Below, one piece after another: positions 61,201 to 64,000 of a stretch of 64,000 nt of DNA. The notes beneath the pieces are model-generated. The model saw nothing but the letters and a program-made list of their open reading frames with translations. It was not told the origin of the DNA and searched no databases. The DNA is from Crocinitomicaceae bacterium (GTDB lineage: Bacteria; Bacteroidota; Bacteroidia; Flavobacteriales_D; Crocinitomicaceae): NCBI GenBank assembly GCA_029251865.1, contig JAQXCN010000054.1:1-64000 (forward strand), in the 5' to 3' direction. The position numbers and the translations under genes are program-made. Numbering within the stretch: the stretch's first letter is position 1; each line of letters begins with the position of its first letter.

Positions 61201-61529
61201 ATAATTTTAATGAAACAAGCAGCTCGAATGAGCTTTGTTTGACTTACAGCTCAAAAGTATTTATTCCAAATGCCTTTACGCCAGGAGGTATTAATCCTAT
61301 TTTTATACCTATTGTGTCACATATAAAAACTGAGACTTATCATTTCACAATTATCAACAGATGGGGTCAATTGGTTTTTGAAAGTTTTGATCCCTCCTAT
61401 GGTTGGGACGGTACAATACTGAGTAATGGGAAGCGAGCACTTAATGACGTATACATATACATGCTCCAAGCTGAAGATGACGAAGGTAATTTTATTCAGA
61501 AGAAAGGTTTCGTTTCATTAATTGAATAA
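58242..61529 (+). CDS. T9SS-exported multi-domain protein with CHU_C tail
   Basis: 1095 residues from ATG 58242, which gives a clean signal peptide (LLASFGTQA); ATG 58224 is also possible. The mature N-terminus SHVMGGEITWSCSGG and FYRDCNG are typical of a large family of Bacteroidetes exported proteins. A cadherin-like or PKD region with DPDLDSLSFQFG (about 200-440) is followed by three or more fibronectin type III-like repeats (about 440-980), and the protein ends with a CHU_C domain (KVFIPNAFTPGGINP, FTIINRWGQLVFES, GWDGTI), the type-B T9SS signal. No catalytic motif was seen. It stands between the M16 pair and a GT9 gene that starts one base after its stop codon. Confidence 0.83.
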   Translation: MFKVLSIVVFLLASFGTQASHVMGGEITWSCSGGNAYEFQLVFYRDCNGAEVNVISEDIRVWNHPTLNTIQLNFVSREDISPTCTVVPGSPPMLECGSGSAAGNGVGAIERITYISDPIIIDGSPPEEGWIFTYENFSRSNAVSNLSNPSTFGITLAAKIFENQNNIASSCTDSSPSFLQPPNFVTCAGSEYRYNMNAIDPDLDSLSFQFGVPYDYFPTGSYNPPSNPMPVPFEPGFTYETPTPSVDIDPNNIPATINPSTGELVFTSYTIGNFNIKVTVQSFRGGILIAEVEREIQVVVLPCSDINEAPVITPPFTGGNFETTVSAGDLVDFDLIANDLDLLQNGEVQNVIISATGPMFGEDFTSPSGCDIEPCATLNNAPPIQAPQNATASFSWQTTCDHLVNQFGENADIIPYDFVFKVQDDFCQVPKITYATVRINVINPGVIQAPEISCIQTDVNGNRTLFWEPVSDPTGSFVEYNIFSIQNEFIDVLTDINTSNYTVSTAAFIQDYYLTVSSGCDGNTINYSDTISNIVLNLTNPGNGTAVLNWNPPTTNPLPNSGNYYHIYREYPTGAFNLIDSVSITTLSYIDTIDVCSAFINYQIRLPGTYCEFSSNIIGDLYEDLLTPDIPVISSVGIDTVTNEMHIEWNENLQEDTYGYVIYTFNDDGILFELDTVYGVSNTQYNYPISFENGPFSYSVAAFDSCETSSTPVTYQTSAKAQVHTSMVASSLVFMCEQEAELTWSTYGGSTIDFYEIWSLSDGIWNLHEITEDTSVLITVNANQSYSVYINALFVNGENAFSSPTLFNVPVAGDPLYNYLKLATIEDGNVELYEYIDESVGISEIIFQRREYNGAFEEIGRAEANQDVVYFIDENAETSFQAWEYRAKYVDSCGGDGEYSNTVKTIFLEGEANDYDYINTLDWSSYLGFDGGVEEYTLYRSINGIYDPTPIAIFDPGDQTFIDDINGLGVQSKVCYKIEGTEFLNFYNFNETSSSNELCLTYSSKVFIPNAFTPGGINPIFIPIVSHIKTETYHFTIINRWGQLVFESFDPSYGWDGTILSNGKRALNDVYIYMLQAEDDEGNFIQKKGFVSLIE

Positions 61530-61530
61530 G

Positions 61531-62493
61531 ATGAAAAAGAAATTCTTAATCATTCAAACCGCATTTATTGGAGATGTTATTTTGGCTACGCCGGTTATAA
61601 ATAATCTATATCAAAGCAACATACCCATCGAAATTGATGTGCTCGTTAAAAAGGAGAATGCATCTGTATTAAAAAACCACAGTCAAATCAATCAACTTTT
61701 CACTTTAGATAAATCCTCTAAGTTTAGTTCTGCCTTATCGCTTATCCGTCATTTCAGAAAAAAGAAATATGATGTTGTCATCAACCTACAACGTTTTACT
61801 ACCTCAGGATTAATAACCGCATTTTCTGGAGGGGCAATTCGGATTGGCTTTGACAAAAATCCTCTTTCTCTTTTCTATAGTAAAAAGTATTCACACACCA
61901 TTGGGGATGGTACCCACGAAGTGGATAGAAATCTTAAACTAATCGAGGATTGGGTCTCGACACCTGACCGAATGCCCAACCTCCTTTTAAGTAATGAAGA
62001 AATTCAGGAAATAAAAAAGTTTCAGAACAAATCATATGTTTGTTTGGCTCCAGCATCGGTTTGGGCTACCAAAGAGGCCCCCGAGTCCATTTGGGTTAAA
62101 ACAATTTCACAAACTTCACAAAAAATTCAGTGCTTTTATCTCATAGGTGGTCCAGGAGATTTTGATAAATGTGAAAAGATTAAAGAAGCTGTAAAGGACC
62201 GAGAAATTATCAATTTATGTGGCAAACTAAACCTTAGAACGTCGGCTGCATTAATGAAAGATGCTTCCATGAACTATGTGAATGATTCTGCGCCATTACA
62301 TCTTGCCTCAAGCGTTAATGCACCCGTTCGGGCATTTTTCTGCTCAACCTCCCCTGCTTTTGGTTTTGGACCGCTTTCTTCAGACTCGAAAATAATTGAG
62401 GTGCAAAATCTACAATGCAAACCGTGCGGATTACATGGTCACAAATCATGTCCCAAAGGACATTTCAGATGTGGTAAAGAATTAATTCTCTAA
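61531..62493 (+). CDS. Glycosyltransferase family 9 (heptosyltransferase-like)
   Basis: 320 residues from ATG 61531, one base after the preceding stop; an upstream in-frame TTG would overlap the CHU_C gene. The N-terminal GT9 signature KFLIIQTAFIGDVILATPV is clear, as are HEVDRNLKLIE, the nucleotide-sugar site FYLIGGPGDFDKCE and VNDSAPLHLASSVNAPV. The cysteine-rich C-terminus (CKPCGLHGHKSCPKGHFRCG) is typical of heptosyltransferases I/II. It probably adds a core sugar to lipopolysaccharide on the inner face of the inner membrane, although other GT9 members act on other surface sugars. Its stop interlocks with that of sucC. Confidence 0.87.
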   Translation: MKKKFLIIQTAFIGDVILATPVINNLYQSNIPIEIDVLVKKENASVLKNHSQINQLFTLDKSSKFSSALSLIRHFRKKKYDVVINLQRFTTSGLITAFSGGAIRIGFDKNPLSLFYSKKYSHTIGDGTHEVDRNLKLIEDWVSTPDRMPNLLLSNEEIQEIKKFQNKSYVCLAPASVWATKEAPESIWVKTISQTSQKIQCFYLIGGPGDFDKCEKIKEAVKDREIINLCGKLNLRTSAALMKDASMNYVNDSAPLHLASSVNAPVRAFFCSTSPAFGFGPLSSDSKIIEVQNLQCKPCGLHGHKSCPKGHFRCGKELIL

Positions 62494-63701
62494 GACAAAA
62501 CCTCTTTAACCTTGTCCGCTGCCTCTTGAAGTAATACTGCTGAATGCACATTTAAACCAGAATCATCGATAAGCTTCTTGGCTTCCACCGCATTTGTCCC
62601 TTGTAAACGAACGATAATAGGAACAGGGATTTTTCCCATATTTTTGTATGCATCAACAACGCCTTGAGCTACACGATCACATCTAACAATTCCTCCGAAA
62701 ATATTGATCAAGATGGCCTTTACATTTGGATCTTTAAGAATAATATGAAATGCTTTTTCAACACGTTCAGCATTTGCTGTACCACCAACATCTAAAAAAT
62801 TAGCTGGATTACCACCAGATAATTTTATGATATCCATCGTTGCCATTGCAAGCCCTGCACCATTTACCATACAGCCAACATTACCATCTAACTTTACAAA
62901 ATTCAGTCCAACCTCATCAGCTTCGACTTCTGTGGGATCTTCCTCCGTTTTGTCACGCATGGCCGCATAATCTGGATGACGGAACAAACCGTTACCATCC
63001 ATGGTTACCTTCGAATCTACAGCAATGATTTTATCATCAGCTGTTTTGAAGAGCGGATTAATCTCAAACATAGAGGCATCTATACCGATATATGCTTTAT
63101 ACAAGGACCCTACAAATTTGACCATTCCTTTAAACGCTGCTCCCGATAGTCCCAGATTAAAGGCAATCTTCCTTGCCTGAAATCCTTGAAGACCTAAATG
63201 AGGATCAATAAATTCTTTAAATATTTTATCCGGCGTATGCTCAGCAACATGCTCAATATCCATACCTCCTTCAGTAGAATATACAATTACATTTTTACCA
63301 TGATCCCGATCTAGAAGAACAGACATGTAGAATTCTTTTATTTCTGATGGACCTGGATAATAAACATCTTGAGCAATTAGCACTTTATTGACTTTCTTCG
63401 CCTTGCCGTTGGTTTGTATCGTTTCTAGATGGCCTCCAAGAATACCTTTTACGGTCTCCTCAACCTTATCAATACCTTTAGCTAATACTACTCCATGTGA
63501 ACCCGTTTCCTCAACAGTTCCCTTTCCTCGACCTCCAGCATGAATTTGGGCTTTCACCACAAACCAGCTTGTTCCTGTTTCATCGCTAAGTTTTTGTGCT
63601 GCCGCGACAGCGTCTTCTACTTTGTCAATGACTACTCCTTCCTGGATTGCAACGCCGTAGCTTTTTAAGATTGATTTTCCTTGATACTCGTGTAAATTCA
63701 T
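62490..63701 (-). CDS. sucC: Succinyl-CoA synthetase beta subunit
   Basis: 403 residues against 388 in E. coli. The ATP-grasp domain begins NLHEYQGKSILKSYGV, with the phosphate loop GGRGKGTVEETGSHGV and GPSEIKEFYMSVLLDRD. The C-terminal ligase domain includes GNVGCMVNGAGLAMATMDII, GTANAERV and INIFGGIVRCD. The subunit binds nucleotide and, with SucD, makes succinate and ATP or GTP from succinyl-CoA in the TCA cycle. sucD is not adjacent in this window. Its stop codon interlocks with that of the GT9 gene, and an exact -7 box lies 18 bases before the start. Confidence 0.95.
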   Translation of the reverse strand: MNLHEYQGKSILKSYGVAIQEGVVIDKVEDAVAAAQKLSDETGTSWFVVKAQIHAGGRGKGTVEETGSHGVVLAKGIDKVEETVKGILGGHLETIQTNGKAKKVNKVLIAQDVYYPGPSEIKEFYMSVLLDRDHGKNVIVYSTEGGMDIEHVAEHTPDKIFKEFIDPHLGLQGFQARKIAFNLGLSGAAFKGMVKFVGSLYKAYIGIDASMFEINPLFKTADDKIIAVDSKVTMDGNGLFRHPDYAAMRDKTEEDPTEVEADEVGLNFVKLDGNVGCMVNGAGLAMATMDIIKLSGGNPANFLDVGGTANAERVEKAFHIILKDPNVKAILINIFGGIVRCDRVAQGVVDAYKNMGKIPVPIIVRLQGTNAVEAKKLIDDSGLNVHSAVLLQEAADKVKEVLS

Positions 63702-63719
63702 AAGTCAAATTTTGTTAGG

Positions 63720-63727
63720 CAAAAATA
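63720..63727 (-). promoter_or_regulatory. Candidate -7 promoter element for sucC
   Basis: On the minus strand this reads TATTTTTG, an exact TAnnTTTG match 18 bases before the sucC ATG. A TTTG (63760-63757) lies 29 bases upstream, which is longer than usual. Confidence 0.35.
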
Positions 63728-63771
63728 ATTTTTTTTAAATGAATATCGGCGGAATGCAAACATTAATTTAT

Positions 63772-64000
63772 TTAGTGTCTTTTCCAAGCGGAGGAAATAA
63801 CTTTGGATTGAAATTCTTTGTTTTTCATCGTAACCTCCCTTTCCCAAATCTGCTCAATAGAAGCGGCTAACGCAACAGATTCTTCTTTTAACTCTTGATG
63901 CAGAAGCATGGGGTTGGGTAAATACTTTTGAATGAAATTTGTATCAAAATCTCCACTTCTAAATGCAGGGTGCTGTAAAACAAATTTCCCGAAATCCAAT
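63772..64000 (-). CDS. C-terminal end of a biotin carboxylase (5' end outside the window)
   Basis: The last 75 codons of a reverse-strand gene that begins beyond the window. The segment FVLQHPAFRSGDFDTNFIQKYL matches the end of biotin carboxylase subunits, where a conserved HPxF...G-x-x-DT-x-FI precedes a variable tail. The tail here ends at ISSAWKRH without a biotinyl domain, so the biotin carrier is probably a separate protein. Acetyl-CoA, propionyl-CoA or a related acyl-CoA carboxylase is possible; the visible part does not separate them. It is co-directional with sucC. Confidence 0.65.
   Translation of the reverse strand, partial: LDFGKFVLQHPAFRSGDFDTNFIQKYLPNPMLLHQELKEESVALAASIEQIWEREVTMKNKEFQSKVISSAWKRH

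Overview
The window is 64 kb of AT-rich, gene-dense chromosome from a member of the Bacteroidetes, most probably a free-living, perhaps marine, Flavobacteriales bacterium. Evidence: six exported proteins end in type IX secretion (T9SS) sorting tails of both the short type-A kind and the CHU_C (gliding-motility-associated) kind; TAnnTTTG promoter elements recur and ribosome binding sites are weak; and the gene set is typical of the group (BshA for bacillithiol, DUF983, DUF4159, PD40-OmpA proteins, a CarB without its allosteric domain, a DnaG without intact zinc ligands). No phage, transposon, integrase or CRISPR array was seen, and no gene-free stretch reaches 300 bases.

Layout. 1-6.8 kb: the end of an unknown gene, then two very large Asp-box (BNR) propeller proteins, one a lipoprotein and one T9SS-exported. 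6.9-11.3 kb: OsmC, RlmB, a YjjG-type nucleotidase, a small membrane protein, uracil phosphoribosyltransferase and an MFS carrier. 11.3-19.2 kb: an FKBP-DUF1573 lipoprotein, tRNA-Leu, then a forward run of Kup, a metallo-beta-lactamase-fold enzyme, a SPOR protein, a PaaI-type thioesterase, a MarR regulator and a dehydrogenase/hydratase of beta-oxidation. 19.2-24.4 kb: OmpA/PD40 protein, tRNA-Asp, a MORN-like lipoprotein, RibD, a DMT carrier and DUF4159. 24.4-36 kb: a reverse-strand folding and cofactor group (cyclophilin-FKBP fusion, FKBP, NAD kinase, CBS protein), PdxJ, then a reverse run carB - polyprenyl synthase - lipoprotein - dnaG - mscS. 36-44 kb: hydrolase, DnaK, and exported proteins that include a lysyl-oxidase-like enzyme. 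44-50 kb: MeaB, BshA, FolD and several unknown envelope proteins. 50-64 kb: an M42 peptidase, two large CHU_C proteins, an M16 peptidase pair, a nitronate monooxygenase-like protein, a GT9 glycosyltransferase, SucC and the end of a biotin carboxylase.

The most interesting object is the 777-residue T9SS-exported protein at 40383-42716. It keeps the copper-binding H-x2-H-x-H-x-H motif of lysyl oxidases and the Lys/Tyr pair that forms the lysyl-tyrosylquinone cofactor, followed by Ig-like modules and a surface-anchoring tail, and it is coupled by an 8-base overlap to an exported propeller protein. Other points are a protein-folding cluster with three related immunophilins, TAnnTTTG boxes directly in front of start codons, an inverted repeat that holds both divergent promoters of the folD intergene, and stop codons interlocked by exactly four bases at five of ten convergent gene junctions.
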